The notes: a model not told the origin generated them from the letters alone. A DNA stretch of 64,000 nucleotides from Peribacillus kribbensis DSM 17871 (GCF_000430765.1 NZ_KE387237.1:263117-327116), one strand, 5' to 3'; counted from the stretch's first letter, positions 31,176-41,753 are shown. Made by a program: numbers and translations.

Positions 31176-31844
31176 ATGGACAAAAATATGCAGGGAATCC
31201 AGTTTATGCAAGAAGGCAGATATGAAGAAGCAGCGAAGGTTTTTTCAGCGGTCATTGAAGAGAACCCCCAGGATGCCTTGGGTTATATAAACTTTGGTAA
31301 TGTACTTACAGCAGTAGGTGAAAACCTGAAAGCGGAGAATTTCTTTAAAAAGGCCATAGAGCTGGATGAAGAGGCTTCTGCTGCTTATTATTCACTTGGA
31401 AACTTATATTTTGAACAAGAAAAGCTGATCGAAGCAAAGGACATGTTTGAAAAAGCCGTCAAAACCGGCATGGATAATGGGGATGTCTATTTTATGCTGG
31501 GAATGGCTCTTTTGCAGCTGGACCAGCCGCGGCTTGCCATGCCTTATTTGCAGCGGAGCATGGAGCTGAATCCGGAGGACGCAGAGGCAAGATTCCAATA
31601 TGCCCTCTGTCTTGCCAGCCAGGAAATGTATCCAGAAGTGATCAAGGAATTAAAGAACGTTCTCGAAAAGGATCCAGGCCATGGAGACGCCTTATACAAT
31701 CTGGGAGTGGCATATGCGCTGACGGGCGATATCCAATCTGCCATCGAAAGCATGACGAGGGCGCTGGAAGTCCAGCCTGACCACATACTTGCCGGACATG
31801 GAAAAAAGCAATTAGAGGCGATTCTCGAAGAAGAGAATAACTAA
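31176..31844 (+). CDS. Tetratricopeptide repeat protein (YrrB-like)
   Basis: 222 residues made almost entirely of TPR units of 34 residues: EGRYEEAAKVFSAVIEENP, NLKAENFFKKAIELDEE, EKLIEAKDMFEKAVKTG, QPRLAMPYLQRSMELNP, MYPEVIKELKNVLEKDP and GDIQSAIESMTRALEVQP, about six in all. TPR stacks bind partner proteins; the partner is unknown. ATG 31176 has GGAGAG seven bases upstream. It lies between mnmA and recD2 exactly like yrrB, and only 20 bases separate it from recD2. Confidence 0.88.
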   Translation: MDKNMQGIQFMQEGRYEEAAKVFSAVIEENPQDALGYINFGNVLTAVGENLKAENFFKKAIELDEEASAAYYSLGNLYFEQEKLIEAKDMFEKAVKTGMDNGDVYFMLGMALLQLDQPRLAMPYLQRSMELNPEDAEARFQYALCLASQEMYPEVIKELKNVLEKDPGHGDALYNLGVAYALTGDIQSAIESMTRALEVQPDHILAGHGKKQLEAILEEENN

Positions 31845-31864
31845 AGAATGAAAGGAGGGAAATC

Positions 31865-34273
31865 GTGATTCAGCAGGATTCCTTAAAACTGTTTACAGAT
31901 GAAGAGAAAAAATTTATGAAGGGCCGCCATCTTGTTACCATTTTTCATAATGAGCAGAATCTTTATTCAGTGGTAAGAATCCGGCTGGATGATACCAATA
32001 TCGACTATGACGAAAAAGAGGCGGTTGTGACAGGGTATTTCCCTCGGATTCATGAGCATGAAACATATATATTCTTTGGTGAAATGAAGGAGCATCCCAA
32101 ATTCGGACAGCAATTTCATGTCGAACACTTCCGGAAGGATATTCCTCATACCAAGGATGGCATCGTCAATTACCTGTCGAGTGATTTATTTAAGGGAATA
32201 GGAAAAAAAACGGCTCAAAGCATCGTCGATACTCTTGGTGACAATTCAATTTCCAGGATTCTGGAGAATCCCGCCCTGCTTGATGGAATTCCAAAATTGA
32301 GCAGTGAAAAAGCAAAGGAGCTTTATGAAAGCCTCATGGAGCATCAGGGGCTCGAAAAGGTCATGATTACCTTGAGCCAGCTTGGTTTCGGTCCGCAGCT
32401 CGCCATGAGGATCTATCAGGCTTACAAGCATGAAACTCTCATGGTCATCCAAAGTAATCCTTACCAGCTTGTAGAGGATGTGGAAGGAGTCGGTTTCGGG
32501 CGGGCGGATGAATTAGGCTTCCAGCTCGGGATTTCAGGGAATCATATGGACCGCATTAAGGCAGCCTGTCTATATACTCTGGAGACAGAATGCCTTCAGG
32601 AAGGAAATGTGTATCTTGAGACTGATCAGCTGCTGAAAAGCGTAAAATCCCTTCTCGAAGAAAATAAGCGCGATGTCATTGATTATCGCAATATCTCAGA
32701 AGAGATCATTAAACTGGGAGAAGAAGGAAAGGTCATCGTGGAAGAAGACAGAGTGTATACACCTTCCCTTTATTTTTCTGAAAAAGGGCTTGCTGCGAAA
32801 ATTCAAAAAATCCTGGATCAGGATCAGTATGAAGATCAGTTCCCAGAATCAGAATTCCTCCTGGCATTAGGGGAACTGGAGGAAAGGCTCGGAGTAGAAT
32901 ATGCCCCTGCCCAAAAGGAAGCGATACAGACTGCCCTGATGTCTCCCATGCTCATTATGACCGGGGGGCCGGGAACCGGGAAAACGACGGTCATCCAGGG
33001 AATCGTAGAGCTTTTTTCCGAGCTTCACGGGGCATCGCTGGAACCTAAGGACTATAAAAAAGAAGAGCCGTTTCCCTTTGTGTTAGCGGCACCAACCGGG
33101 CGCGCGGCAAAAAGGATGTCGGAATCCACGGGGCTTCCAGCCGTTACCATTCACCGGCTGTTAGGCTGGAATGGAAGTGAGGGATTTTCCCATCATGATG
33201 ACAATCCCATTGAAGGCCGGATCCTGATTGTCGATGAAATGTCGATGGTCGATACCTGGCTTGCCAATCAGCTTTTCAAGGCCGTTCCCGAAAATATGCA
33301 GGTCATCTTGGTCGGAGATGAAGACCAGCTTCCTTCTGTCGGTCCGGGCCAGGTACTTAAGGATCTTCTTCAGACCAAAAAGATCCCGACTGTGCAGCTG
33401 GAGCATATTTACCGGCAGGAAGATGGCTCGTCCATTATCGATCTGGCCCATGAAATAAAACGAGGCCGGCTGCCTGATGACATTCATCAGCCGAAGCCGG
33501 ACCGTTCCTTCTTTGCCTGCAGCACAGCCCAGATTGCCGAAGTGGTAGAAAAAGTGGTGAAAAACGCAAAGAAAAAAGGATATTCAGCCAGAGATATTCA
33601 GGTGCTGGCTCCCATGTACCGGGGACCGGCAGGAATAGACAGGCTGAATAAGCTGATTCAGGAGATCTATAACCCAAATACGGATGGGCAAAAAAGGGAG
33701 CTTTCCTTTGGGGACGCAACGTACCGGGTAGGAGACAAGGTCCTGCAGCTGGTGAACCAGCCGGAGAGCGGCGTATATAATGGTGACATCGGCCAGGTGG
33801 TCTCTGTTTTCTATGCCAAGGAAAATACAGAGAAGCAGGATTTGCTGATCGTTTCATTTGACGGACTGGAAATCACCTACAGCAAGACGGACTTGACCCA
33901 GATTACACTCGCCTACTGCTGTTCCATCCATAAATCACAGGGAAGTGAATTTCCTATCGTCATCCTTCCGGTAGTGAAAAGCTATTACCGGATGCTGAGA
34001 AGAAATCTGATTTATACGGCCATCACCCGAAGCAAAAAGTTTTTGATCCTCTGCGGGGAAGAAGATGCCTTAAGGATGGGCGTGGAGCGCGGGAATGAAC
34101 TCCGAAGGAAAACCACCCTCAAGGACAGAGTCCAGACTATACTTGGCGAAATGGAAGAAGAGAATAGCGGAGAACGCGGCAGCGAAAAGGAATTCCTAAG
34201 GAAATTAATGAGTACAAGTCCCATGATCGGCATGGAAAACGTTACTCCTTATGATTTTTTGGTAAATGAATAG
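31865..34273 (+). CDS. recD2: ATP-dependent RecD2-like DNA helicase
   Basis: 802 residues, the usual RecD2 (YrrC) size. An N-terminal extension with OB-like and helix-hairpin-helix sequences (LFKGIGKKTAQSIVDTLG, DVEGVGFGRADELG) is followed by SF1B helicase motifs: Walker A GGPGTGKTT, LIVDEMSMVD (motif II), GDEDQLPSVGPG (motif III), and the C-terminal YCCSIHKSQGSEFP and YTAITRSKK. RecD2 works 5'-3' without RecBC and helps replication and mismatch repair. The start is GTG 31865 after AAAGGAGGG. Confidence 0.95.
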   Translation: MIQQDSLKLFTDEEKKFMKGRHLVTIFHNEQNLYSVVRIRLDDTNIDYDEKEAVVTGYFPRIHEHETYIFFGEMKEHPKFGQQFHVEHFRKDIPHTKDGIVNYLSSDLFKGIGKKTAQSIVDTLGDNSISRILENPALLDGIPKLSSEKAKELYESLMEHQGLEKVMITLSQLGFGPQLAMRIYQAYKHETLMVIQSNPYQLVEDVEGVGFGRADELGFQLGISGNHMDRIKAACLYTLETECLQEGNVYLETDQLLKSVKSLLEENKRDVIDYRNISEEIIKLGEEGKVIVEEDRVYTPSLYFSEKGLAAKIQKILDQDQYEDQFPESEFLLALGELEERLGVEYAPAQKEAIQTALMSPMLIMTGGPGTGKTTVIQGIVELFSELHGASLEPKDYKKEEPFPFVLAAPTGRAAKRMSESTGLPAVTIHRLLGWNGSEGFSHHDDNPIEGRILIVDEMSMVDTWLANQLFKAVPENMQVILVGDEDQLPSVGPGQVLKDLLQTKKIPTVQLEHIYRQEDGSSIIDLAHEIKRGRLPDDIHQPKPDRSFFACSTAQIAEVVEKVVKNAKKKGYSARDIQVLAPMYRGPAGIDRLNKLIQEIYNPNTDGQKRELSFGDATYRVGDKVLQLVNQPESGVYNGDIGQVVSVFYAKENTEKQDLLIVSFDGLEITYSKTDLTQITLAYCCSIHKSQGSEFPIVILPVVKSYYRMLRRNLIYTAITRSKKFLILCGEEDALRMGVERGNELRRKTTLKDRVQTILGEMEEENSGERGSEKEFLRKLMSTSPMIGMENVTPYDFLVNE

Positions 34274-34340
34274 TTTCTTTAGATGGTGTGAAACATTCAC
34301 CAACAAAAAACCTTTTACCTTTGGTATTTCCACGTAGTCT

Positions 34341-34493
34341 ATGGTAAAAGATGTATATTTTTATGAAAAAGTGGGCACAATCGTAGGGTACAAAGTTTCG
34401 GATGGCTTCTTTTCTGACCTGACTCAGGGGTCGATAGCCCGGACTCTTATGCCCGCTGCGATTGGGAGAGACGCCATCATTATACAAGCTTAG
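34341..34493 (+). pseudogene. Apparent remnant of a yrrD-type PRC-barrel gene
   Basis: An in-frame stretch of 50 codons reads VYFYEKVGTIVGYKVSD followed by GFFSDLTQGS and ends GRDAIIIQA. This looks like the last PRC-barrel repeat of YrrD-type proteins, whose gene follows recD2 in B. subtilis. No ribosome-binding site precedes ATG 34341, and stop codons interrupt the frame just upstream, so I read it as a 3' fragment left after deletion. A true 50-residue protein remains possible. The identification is from memory of YrrD sequences and not from a search. Confidence 0.5.
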
Positions 34494-34513
34494 TTTAGTG
34501 AGGTGTCTTTCCA

Positions 34514-34708
34514 ATGAAATGCCCAAATTGTGCAAGCAAGGATATTGGAAAAATTGGAGTCAACCAATATTATTGCTGGAATTGTTTTATTGAATTATCT
34601 GTGTCAAAAGGACTGATTCACACCCATCAAGTTGAAGAAGACGGGTCGCTCAGCTCGCTTGATGATTTATTTGAAGAAGATAACCGCCGGATCAGCGGGG
34701 AATTTTAA
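34514..34708 (+). CDS. Small zinc-ribbon protein
   Basis: 64 residues. MKCPNCASKDIGKIG and YYCWNCFIEL give two CxxC pairs, a zinc-ribbon knuckle set; the C-terminal half is acidic (SSLDDLFEEDNRRI). GAGGTG lies 11-16 bases before ATG 34514. It may act as a small adaptor, but no function is known to me. A strong terminator follows, so it would be the last gene of the recD2 unit. Confidence 0.7.
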   Translation: MKCPNCASKDIGKIGVNQYYCWNCFIELSVSKGLIHTHQVEEDGSLSSLDDLFEEDNRRISGEF

Positions 34709-34717
34709 TCAGGGAAT

Positions 34718-34769
34718 AAGGCAGTTCGAAAAAGCACCGACAGGGGGGCTTTTTCGAACTGCCTTTTTT
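34718..34769 (+). terminator. Terminator after the small zinc-ribbon gene
   Basis: An uninterrupted stem of about 18 bp, AAGGCAGTTCG plus AAAAAGC with GCTTTTT plus CGAACTGCCTT, followed by T6. Confidence 0.85.
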
Positions 34770-34997
34770 GTAAGGTCTGTATTATTCACTTTTGATTTTC
34801 GCATAACAAAGTAAAATCAACCTTCAGCTATACAAAGTCTTTTGTAGTAGGAGAACTCCTTTTTACTGATCCTGGCACTGGCAAGGATCTATCGGGAATG
34901 AATCATGTACATAGGGTCTCTATTCCTTTTCCCTGCTTTATTGTATGGAAATGTTAAAAGTGACAAACCCTAAAAGATAAAGTAAAGGGGGGCGGGA

Positions 34998-36074
34998 ATG
35001 AACATTCAGGTGAAGTGGTATTACCGGCTTGGCTTTTTACTGCTGGTCTTCGTTGTTCTCTATGTGTTTTTTAAATTGAGGCCGATTTGGGTCCCACTGC
35101 TTGGAATTCTCGTGACCGCTGCGCTGCCCTTTATCATTGGAGGGTTTATCGCGTACCTTCTGCATCCCGTTGTGGAAAAGCTGCACAGCCGCGGACTGCC
35201 CAGGGGGATTTCTATTTTAATTATTTATCTCATATTCTTCGGGGGAATGGGGTTTGCTCTTTATAAGGGTGTGCCGGCAATGGTGGAGCAGGTCAAGGAG
35301 CTTTCTGCGAGCGCACCTGCCGTGGCGGAACGTTACAGGGAATGGTTCAATTCCATGCACAAACAGACATCCTCATGGCCATTTGGCCTGCACGAACGGC
35401 TGGAGGAAGGCATCTCTTTATTCGAGAAAAGAATGGACAGCCTTCTCGATATGGTCATGAAAAGTGTGATGCGCGTATTTGACTTCATTCTGCTGATTGC
35501 GCTGATCCCATTCGTGGCCTTTTATTTCTTAAAGGATATTGAGGCGATGAAAGGGACGCTGTGGTACCTGACCCCAAATAGATGGCGGACGAGCGGAGCC
35601 TCGTTCCTTAAGGACGTGGATCAGTCGCTGGGGAACTATATCAGGGGGCAGTTTCTTGTCTGCGCCATCATCGGCGGACTTTCAACTATCCTTTTCTGGG
35701 CCATTGGAATGAAGTATCCTTTATTATTCGGTGTCATAATAGGCGTAACCAATATTATTCCGTATTTTGGGCCGATTATTGGCGCGATACCTGCCATGCT
35801 TATCGCAGCCGCTGTGTCCCTTAAGCTGATGGCGGTCGTTGCACTGATTGTATTTGGGCTCCAGTTTATTGAAGGAAATGTTCTTTCGCCTTTTATTGTG
35901 GGGAAAAGCCTGGCGATGCATCCGCTCATTATCATGGCCGCCCTTTTGATAGGCGGGGAGACCGGCGGAATTCCGGGCCTGATTTTAGCAGTACCTGTAC
36001 TCGCAATTGTAAAAGTAGCTGTGATTCATTCTAAAGATCATTTTGCAAAGAAGCCCCATGCAGATGCAGAGTAG
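34998..36074 (+). CDS. AI-2E family transporter (permease PerM type, YrrI-like)
   Basis: 358 residues. Two N-terminal helices, a further pair near 60-90, a soluble stretch (about 95-150), then four to five helices with the family motif GVIIGVTNIIPYFGPIIGAIPA and the C-terminal GGIPGLILAVPVLAIVKV. Members span cation/H+ antiport, small-molecule export and sporulation roles; the substrate cannot be told from sequence. AAAGGGGGG precedes ATG 34998. It lies before alaS as yrrI does. Confidence 0.88.
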   Translation: MNIQVKWYYRLGFLLLVFVVLYVFFKLRPIWVPLLGILVTAALPFIIGGFIAYLLHPVVEKLHSRGLPRGISILIIYLIFFGGMGFALYKGVPAMVEQVKELSASAPAVAERYREWFNSMHKQTSSWPFGLHERLEEGISLFEKRMDSLLDMVMKSVMRVFDFILLIALIPFVAFYFLKDIEAMKGTLWYLTPNRWRTSGASFLKDVDQSLGNYIRGQFLVCAIIGGLSTILFWAIGMKYPLLFGVIIGVTNIIPYFGPIIGAIPAMLIAAAVSLKLMAVVALIVFGLQFIEGNVLSPFIVGKSLAMHPLIIMAALLIGGETGGIPGLILAVPVLAIVKVAVIHSKDHFAKKPHADAE

Positions 36075-36083
36075 CCGCAGGCA

Positions 36084-36112
36084 TTGACAAACCGCAGGAC
36101 AATGCATATAAT
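36084..36112 (+). promoter_or_regulatory. alaS: Consensus sigma-A promoter of alaS
   Basis: TTGACA (36084-36089), 17 bases, TATAAT (36107-36112): a perfect match to both boxes with ideal spacing. Confidence 0.85.
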
Positions 36113-36118
36113 CATGTT

Positions 36119-36387
36119 AATTATTACAATTTCAAATTGTGAAAACGTTGATGGAAATGAGTATGTTAAAGACCATTTGTACTGCTGCGGCAGTTAAGAG
36201 AGGAATCTCCACCGGCTGAAAGGGATTCTAAATGAAGGTTAACAGAATGCTAGTCCTGAGTGTAGTTAATTCCTATCGTTTGCCGCGTTAAGGCAGTGAT
36301 GAGGTGATGAATGCAGTTTGTGCATTCATAATCAGGGTGGTACCGCGAGATAACTCTCGTCCCTGTCAGGGGATGAGGGTTTTTTTG
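36119..36387 (+). promoter_or_regulatory. T-box leader of alaS (Ala specifier GCT)
   Basis: The antiterminator AGGGTGGTACCGCG is at 36334-36347, followed by a 12-bp terminator AACTCTCGTCCC / GGGGATGAGGGTT with T7 (36352-36387). The specifier context GAATGCTAG at 36246-36254 gives GCT, an Ala codon, consistent with alaS. GAAATGAGTA near 36154 fits the stem I motif. Uncharged tRNAAla should allow readthrough. Confidence 0.9.
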
Positions 36388-36455
36388 CGGCCTTTTTTGG
36401 TTAAATCCTTTTTTCCGAATTGACTGTTTCTATTTGAATATAGGAGGAATGTAAA

Positions 36456-39089
36456 ATGAAAAAATTAACAGGAGCACAGATCCGCCAAATGTACCTGGAC
36501 TTCTTTAAGGGAAAAGGACATAATGTAGAGCCCAGCGCATCACTGGTTCCCCAGGATGACCCTTCTCTTCTTTGGATTAACTCTGGTGTGGCTACATTGA
36601 AAAAATATTTTGACGGCCGGGTGATTCCTTCTAATCCAAGAATCACGAACGCACAGAAAGCCATCAGAACGAATGATATCGAGAATGTCGGAAAAACAGC
36701 CAGACACCATACATTCTTTGAAATGCTTGGGAATTTTTCCATTGGGGATTATTTCAAAGAAGAGGCAATTACCTGGGCTTGGGAATTCCTAACGGATGAA
36801 AAATGGATCGGCTTTGATAAGGAAAAGCTGTCTGTGACCATTCATCCGGAGGATGAGGAAGCATTCAAGCTCTGGAATGAAAAAATCGGGATTCCTTCTG
36901 AACGGATTATCCGCTTAGAGGAAAACTTCTGGGATATCGGCGAAGGACCGAGCGGACCAAATACGGAAATTTTCTATGACCGCGGTGCTGAATATGGCGA
37001 TGACCCAAATGATCCGGAATTATTCCCTGGCGGGGAAAATGAAAGATATCTTGAGGTGTGGAACCTGGTATTTTCTCAATTCAACCATAATCCTGACGGC
37101 AGCTATACTCCGCTGCCAAAGAAAAACATAGATACAGGAATGGGTCTTGAAAGAATGGCTTCAGTAGTCCAAAATGTTCCTACTAACTTTGATACGGACC
37201 TATTTATTCCGATCATACAGGCCACCGAAAAAATTTCAGGCGTCAAATATGGATCTGACAGCGAGTCCGATACAGCCTTCAAGGTCATTGCGGACCATAT
37301 CAGGACGGTTTCTTTTGCTGTCGGTGACGGAGCTCTCCCTTCCAATGAGGGACGCGGCTATGTACTTCGCAGACTGCTGCGCCGTGCAGTGAGATATGCC
37401 AAAAAAATCAATATCAACCGTCCGTTCATGTTTGACCTGGTATCGGTTGTGGGCGACATCATGAAAGACTTCTATCCGCAGGTCAGCGAAAAGCATGATT
37501 TCATTGAAACGGTCGTCAAAAACGAGGAAGAGCGTTTCCACGAAACATTGAATGAAGGGCTCAGCATCCTTTCTGAAGTCATCAAAAAGGAAAAAGAAAA
37601 GAACAGCAGCACTATCTCAGGAGAAGATGTTTTCCGCCTCTATGATACGTATGGCTTCCCTGTCGAGCTTACTGAAGAATATGCCGAGGAAGAAGGCATG
37701 AAGGTGGACCATGAAGGCTTTGAACAGGCTATGGAAGCACAGCGTGAGCGTGCCCGTGCCGCCCGCCAGGACGTCGGCTCCATGCAGGTACAGGGCGGTG
37801 TGCTTGGGGATATCACGGAGGAAAGCAAATTTACAGGCTATGACCATCTGGAGGCTGACGGCATTGTCCAGGCTATCGTCAAAGACGGCGAGCTTACGGA
37901 AACAGCCCAGGAAGGCGATGAAATTCAGCTTGTGCTGAGCGAAACTCCATTCTATGCTGAGAGCGGAGGCCAGATTGCCGATATTGGGACCATAATCGGG
38001 GAAAATGTAAAGCTAATCGTTCAGGATGTACAAAAAGCTCCAAATGGACAAAACCTTCATAAAGCCGTTGTCGAATCCGGTACACTAGTAAAGGGAAGCA
38101 GCGTTCATTCAGCTGTCTCTGCTGAAAACCGTTCTGGAATCACAAAGAATCATACGGCTACCCACCTGCTTCATCAGGCATTGAAGGATGTTCTTGGGGT
38201 TCATGTAAACCAGGCAGGTTCCCTTGTGCAAAACGACAGGCTGCGATTCGATTTCTCTCACTTTGGCCAGATTAAACCAGAAGAACTTGAGAAAATTGAA
38301 GAAATCGTCAACACCAAGATTTGGGAAAGCATTCCTGTGCAGATTGACTATAAGCAGCTTAACGAAGCGAAAGAAATGGGAGCTATGGCGCTGTTCGGCG
38401 AGAAATACGGAGACATCGTAAGAGTTGTGCAGGTTGGAAGATACAGCCTTGAACTCTGCGGCGGCTGCCATGTTCCTAACACTTCTTCCATCGGCCTATT
38501 TAAAATTGTTTCAGAAAGCGGAATTGGAGCAGGCACGAGAAGGATCGAGGCGGTAACAGGCGCATCTGCGTACAGACAGCTTAAAGACCAAATCGCCATC
38601 CTTCAGGATGCATCGGCAAAATTGAAATCCAGTCCTAAGGACCTTCCAGGCAGAATCGAAGCTGTAATGGCAGAGATGAAGGAGCTTCAAAGAGAAAATG
38701 AATCTCTGACAGCAAAGCTGAGCAATATAGAAGCTGCAAACCTTGTGGATCAGGTCAAACAGATTGACGGAGTTCCGGTCCTTGCTGCCAAGGTCCAGGC
38801 TCAGGACATGAATAATCTCCGTGCCATGGCAGATGATTTGAAAAACAAGCTTGGATCAGCTATTATTCTTCTTGGTTCTGTACAAGGAGAAAAGGTTAAC
38901 TTGATTGCCGGAGTAACTAATGATTTAATGGAAAAAGGATATCACGCTGGAAAATTAATCAAAGAAGTAGCTACCCGATGCGGAGGCGGCGGCGGCGGCC
39001 GTCCGGATATGGCCCAGGCAGGCGGTAAAGACCCTGGAAAACTGGATTCAGCGCTTAGTTTTGTAGAGGAATGGGTAAAATCCATTTAA
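36456..39089 (+). CDS. alaS: Alanyl-tRNA synthetase
   Basis: 877 residues. The class II core starts at residue 1 ([19 protein letters not shown]), with [14 protein letters not shown] and [12 protein letters not shown]. The editing domain has the zinc-binding [11 protein letters not shown] and CGGCHV. A C-Ala domain with [18 protein letters not shown] closes the chain. AGGAGGAATG precedes ATG 36456. Regulated by the upstream T-box. Confidence 0.98.
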   Translation: MKKLTGAQIRQMYLDFFKGKGHNVEPSASLVPQDDPSLLWINSGVATLKKYFDGRVIPSNPRITNAQKAIRTNDIENVGKTARHHTFFEMLGNFSIGDYFKEEAITWAWEFLTDEKWIGFDKEKLSVTIHPEDEEAFKLWNEKIGIPSERIIRLEENFWDIGEGPSGPNTEIFYDRGAEYGDDPNDPELFPGGENERYLEVWNLVFSQFNHNPDGSYTPLPKKNIDTGMGLERMASVVQNVPTNFDTDLFIPIIQATEKISGVKYGSDSESDTAFKVIADHIRTVSFAVGDGALPSNEGRGYVLRRLLRRAVRYAKKININRPFMFDLVSVVGDIMKDFYPQVSEKHDFIETVVKNEEERFHETLNEGLSILSEVIKKEKEKNSSTISGEDVFRLYDTYGFPVELTEEYAEEEGMKVDHEGFEQAMEAQRERARAARQDVGSMQVQGGVLGDITEESKFTGYDHLEADGIVQAIVKDGELTETAQEGDEIQLVLSETPFYAESGGQIADIGTIIGENVKLIVQDVQKAPNGQNLHKAVVESGTLVKGSSVHSAVSAENRSGITKNHTATHLLHQALKDVLGVHVNQAGSLVQNDRLRFDFSHFGQIKPEELEKIEEIVNTKIWESIPVQIDYKQLNEAKEMGAMALFGEKYGDIVRVVQVGRYSLELCGGCHVPNTSSIGLFKIVSESGIGAGTRRIEAVTGASAYRQLKDQIAILQDASAKLKSSPKDLPGRIEAVMAEMKELQRENESLTAKLSNIEAANLVDQVKQIDGVPVLAAKVQAQDMNNLRAMADDLKNKLGSAIILLGSVQGEKVNLIAGVTNDLMEKGYHAGKLIKEVATRCGGGGGGRPDMAQAGGKDPGKLDSALSFVEEWVKSI

Positions 39090-39270
39090 ACGCCGGGTAC
39101 TTTTCATTTTCCAAGCAGGTAATTCCCAAAGCAGTATGGAAAGAGTAAATATCAATTTTTAAAGGCTCCGGAATCAGTGAGAAGCCTGAGACTGGGCCTT
39201 CAAAAACCTGGGAATTATAACAGGCCGGCATCTCAGCCGGCCGCCCTGGGATAAATAAAGGGGTGCCAAA

Positions 39271-39537
39271 ATGAGTTCCTTTGACAAAACCATGAAATTC
39301 AATTTCTCTGATGAACCGTTTGAGAGGGATGTGCGGGAAGTCCTGTTCCAGGTGCATAACGCCCTGCAGGACAAAGGGTATAATCCTATTAATCAGATTG
39401 TGGGATATCTATTGTCCGGAGACCCTGCGTATATTCCCAGGCATAATGATGCCAGAAGCATTATCCGCAAGCTCGAACGGGATGAGATCATTGAAGAGCT
39501 GGTAAAATCTTATCTGAAATCGCAGCGTGAGGGATAA
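39271..39537 (+). CDS. ireB: IreB-family regulatory phosphoprotein (YrzL)
   Basis: 88 residues, all helical, with the DUF965/IreB pattern: [64 protein letters not shown] (given here only as the family block order). In enterococci IreB is phosphorylated by the PASTA kinase IreK on N-terminal threonines; Thr7 is present here. AAAGGGGTG precedes ATG 39271, and ruvX starts two bases after the stop. Confidence 0.9.
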   Translation: MSSFDKTMKFNFSDEPFERDVREVLFQVHNALQDKGYNPINQIVGYLLSGDPAYIPRHNDARSIIRKLERDEIIEELVKSYLKSQREG

Positions 39538-39539
39538 TT

Positions 39540-39962
39540 ATGCGGGTTATGGGTCTTGACGTCGGTTCAAAGACGGTGGGTGTCGCAATCAGCGATGCCA
39601 TGGGATGGACAGCACAGGGTATTGAAACCATCCAAATCGACGAAGATAGAAATATGTTTGGCTACAAAAGAATTGGACAACTTATTAGAGAATATGAGGT
39701 ATCTAAAGTAGTGGTCGGACTCCCAAAGAATATGAACAATACCATTGGGCCGAGGGCTGAAGCCAGTCAGGCATATGCCGCTGCGATTGAGGCCAAGTAT
39801 AAGGTTCCTGTGGAGCTTTGGGATGAACGTCTGTCCACGATGGCAGCTGAGCGGGTGCTGCTCGAGGCCGATATGAGCCGCAGCAAGCGCAAGAAAGTCA
39901 TCGACAAGATGGCGGCCGTGATGATCCTGCAAGGGTATCTTGATCGACAATCAAATTTATAG
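39540..39962 (+). CDS. ruvX: RuvX/YqgF-family putative pre-16S rRNA nuclease
   Basis: 140 residues with the RNase H-like fold of the family: [20 protein letters not shown] (first catalytic Asp), [17 protein letters not shown], and [16 protein letters not shown], ending with [14 protein letters not shown]. It is thought to trim the 5' end of 16S rRNA. It forms a tight cluster with ireB and yrzB, as in most Firmicutes. Confidence 0.94.
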   Translation: MRVMGLDVGSKTVGVAISDAMGWTAQGIETIQIDEDRNMFGYKRIGQLIREYEVSKVVVGLPKNMNNTIGPRAEASQAYAAAIEAKYKVPVELWDERLSTMAAERVLLEADMSRSKRKKVIDKMAAVMILQGYLDRQSNL

Positions 39963-39973
39963 GAGTGAATAGA

Positions 39974-40261
39974 ATGGAAAACGGAGAAAAGAATATAACA
40001 ATCGTTGATGAAAACGGGAATGAACAATTATGCGAGGTACTATTTACCTTTGATTCAGAAGAAACTGGTAAATCTTATGTACTGTACTATCCTTTAGGAG
40101 CCGATCAGGATGAAGAGGATATCGAAATTCATGCTTCTTCTTACGTCCCAAGCGACGACAACCAGGACGGAGAACTTCAGCCGATTGAAACAGAAGAAGA
40201 ATGGGATATGGTAGAGGAAATGCTGAACACCTTCCTTGATGAAGAAGGCGACGAAGCATAA
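39974..40261 (+). CDS. DUF1292 protein (YrzB)
   Basis: 95 residues, strongly acidic. The family start [26 protein letters not shown] and the end [15 protein letters not shown] match YrzB. ATG 39974 has AGGAGTG six bases upstream; GTG 39965 lies inside that site. Function is unknown. It ends the alaS-ireB-ruvX group, followed by a terminator. Confidence 0.9.
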   Translation: MENGEKNITIVDENGNEQLCEVLFTFDSEETGKSYVLYYPLGADQDEEDIEIHASSYVPSDDNQDGELQPIETEEEWDMVEEMLNTFLDEEGDEA

Positions 40262-40266
40262 TAATG

Positions 40267-40306
40267 AAAAGGGTTCGGAATAGGTCTCATTCCGAACTCT
40301 TTTTTT
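40267..40306 (+). terminator. Terminator after yrzB
   Basis: GGGTTCGGAAT (40271-40281) pairs with ATTCCGAACTC (40289-40299), then T7. Confidence 0.85.
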
Positions 40307-40531
40307 ATTTTTAGGGAAGGCTAGGATTAATGGATTCATTAAATTCATTTTCTCTCGTCACACGCGGAGAACCATCCGAAACCTGCGGACCCACTCAATT
40401 TAGTTTTGATTGTTAATGAATTACAATCACCCTGCATCAGCCCATCCCCCGCCTAAGTCAGAATTAAAGGAAAATAATCGTCGAATCCTAATAATTTAAG
40501 AGGGTTATTGTAAATAATTTAGGTAATATGT

Positions 40532-40560
40532 AGGTTTCTGCAGGCCCTTTATAGTATAAT
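40532..40560 (+). promoter_or_regulatory. mltG: Candidate promoter of mltG
   Basis: A perfect -10 TATAAT at 40555-40560, 55 bases before mltG; the -35 region (AGGTTT) is poor. The rest of the 353-base gap 40262-40614 holds the yrzB terminator and otherwise nothing I can name. Confidence 0.4.
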
Positions 40561-40614
40561 GATTCGGAAAGTGAAAGATGATTTGTTTCTTGACTGGTTT
40601 TTGGAGGGGAAAGA

Positions 40615-41736
40615 ATGAGCGATAAAGATACTAAAAAGCAGTATATAAAACAGCAGCTTCTAAAAAGAGAAAATGAAGCCAGAACTGTTAGGAAAATCGT
40701 GCTTATATCCTTGCTGGCTGTTGTGCTGCTATTTGCGGCCATTGGCCTTGGGGGCTACTTCTATGTTCAGTCCGCGTTAAAACCGGCCGACCCAGATAGT
40801 AAAAAAACGACCGAGGTGACCATTCCCATCGGTTCGAGTGTTTCCGGTATATCGATGATCCTCAAGGACAAGGGGATTATCAAAAACGCGAAGGTTTTCC
40901 ACTATTATGTGAAATTTAAAAATGAATCAGGATTCCAGGCGGGAAAATACAAGTTCTCACCTTCTATGAAATTAGATGAAATTATATCTAGCCTTAAGAG
41001 TGGGAAGGTCATGCAGGAAGCTGCCTTGAAAATCACCGTACCTGAAGGAAAGCAGCTTGTTGAAATTGCCGACATTTTGGCTCAAAAGACAAAGCTGAAA
41101 AAAGAAGATATATTGAAAACCCTGAATGATCCGGCTTTTGTTAAGAAAATGCAAGCTTTATATCCAGGCCTTCTTACCAATGATATATACGGAAAAACCA
41201 TTAAATATCCTCTTGAAGGCTATTTGTTCCCTGCCACTTATTCCTACTTTGAAAAACAGCCTACTGTGGAAGACCTCGTTAAACCGATGCTGAAAAAACA
41301 GGCAGATATTGTTCTTCAATATAAGGATACAATGGGCAAGAGGAAGCTTACGCCGCATAAGCTGCTGACTATGGCTTCACTTATTGAAGAGGAAGCAACC
41401 GAAAAGACTCATCGCGAATCCATCGCCTCCGTCTTTTATAACAGGCTTGAAAATGGAATGCCCCTGCAGACGGATCCTACCGTATTATATGCGAAAGGAA
41501 GCCATGAAAAACGGGTGTATTACAAGGATTTACAGATTAAGTCTCCGTACAATACGTATCTGAATAAAGGGCTGCCTCCTGGGCCGATTGCAAATGCAGG
41601 TACCAGCTCTCTCGAGGCTGCATTGAACCCAGCCGATACAAATTATCTATATTTCCTTGCGGCACCGGATGGAAATGTTTATTTCTCCAAAACGCTGGAT
41701 GAGCATAATAAGTTGAAGGCAGAGCATATTAAATAA
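40615..41736 (+). CDS. mltG: Endolytic murein transglycosylase MltG
   Basis: 373 residues. A basic cytoplasmic tail, one transmembrane helix (about 28-50, VLISLLAVVLLFAAIGLGGYF region), then a LysM-like subdomain and the YceG catalytic domain. LLTMASLIEEEA carries the catalytic Glu; YNRLENGMPLQTDPTVLYA and GLPPGPIANAGTSSLEAAL are family blocks. It cuts nascent glycan strands and sets their length. A good GGAGGGG precedes ATG 40615. Confidence 0.95.
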   Translation: MSDKDTKKQYIKQQLLKRENEARTVRKIVLISLLAVVLLFAAIGLGGYFYVQSALKPADPDSKKTTEVTIPIGSSVSGISMILKDKGIIKNAKVFHYYVKFKNESGFQAGKYKFSPSMKLDEIISSLKSGKVMQEAALKITVPEGKQLVEIADILAQKTKLKKEDILKTLNDPAFVKKMQALYPGLLTNDIYGKTIKYPLEGYLFPATYSYFEKQPTVEDLVKPMLKKQADIVLQYKDTMGKRKLTPHKLLTMASLIEEEATEKTHRESIASVFYNRLENGMPLQTDPTVLYAKGSHEKRVYYKDLQIKSPYNTYLNKGLPPGPIANAGTSSLEAALNPADTNYLYFLAAPDGNVYFSKTLDEHNKLKAEHIK

Positions 41737-41753
41737 TTCCATTTGCAGATTTT

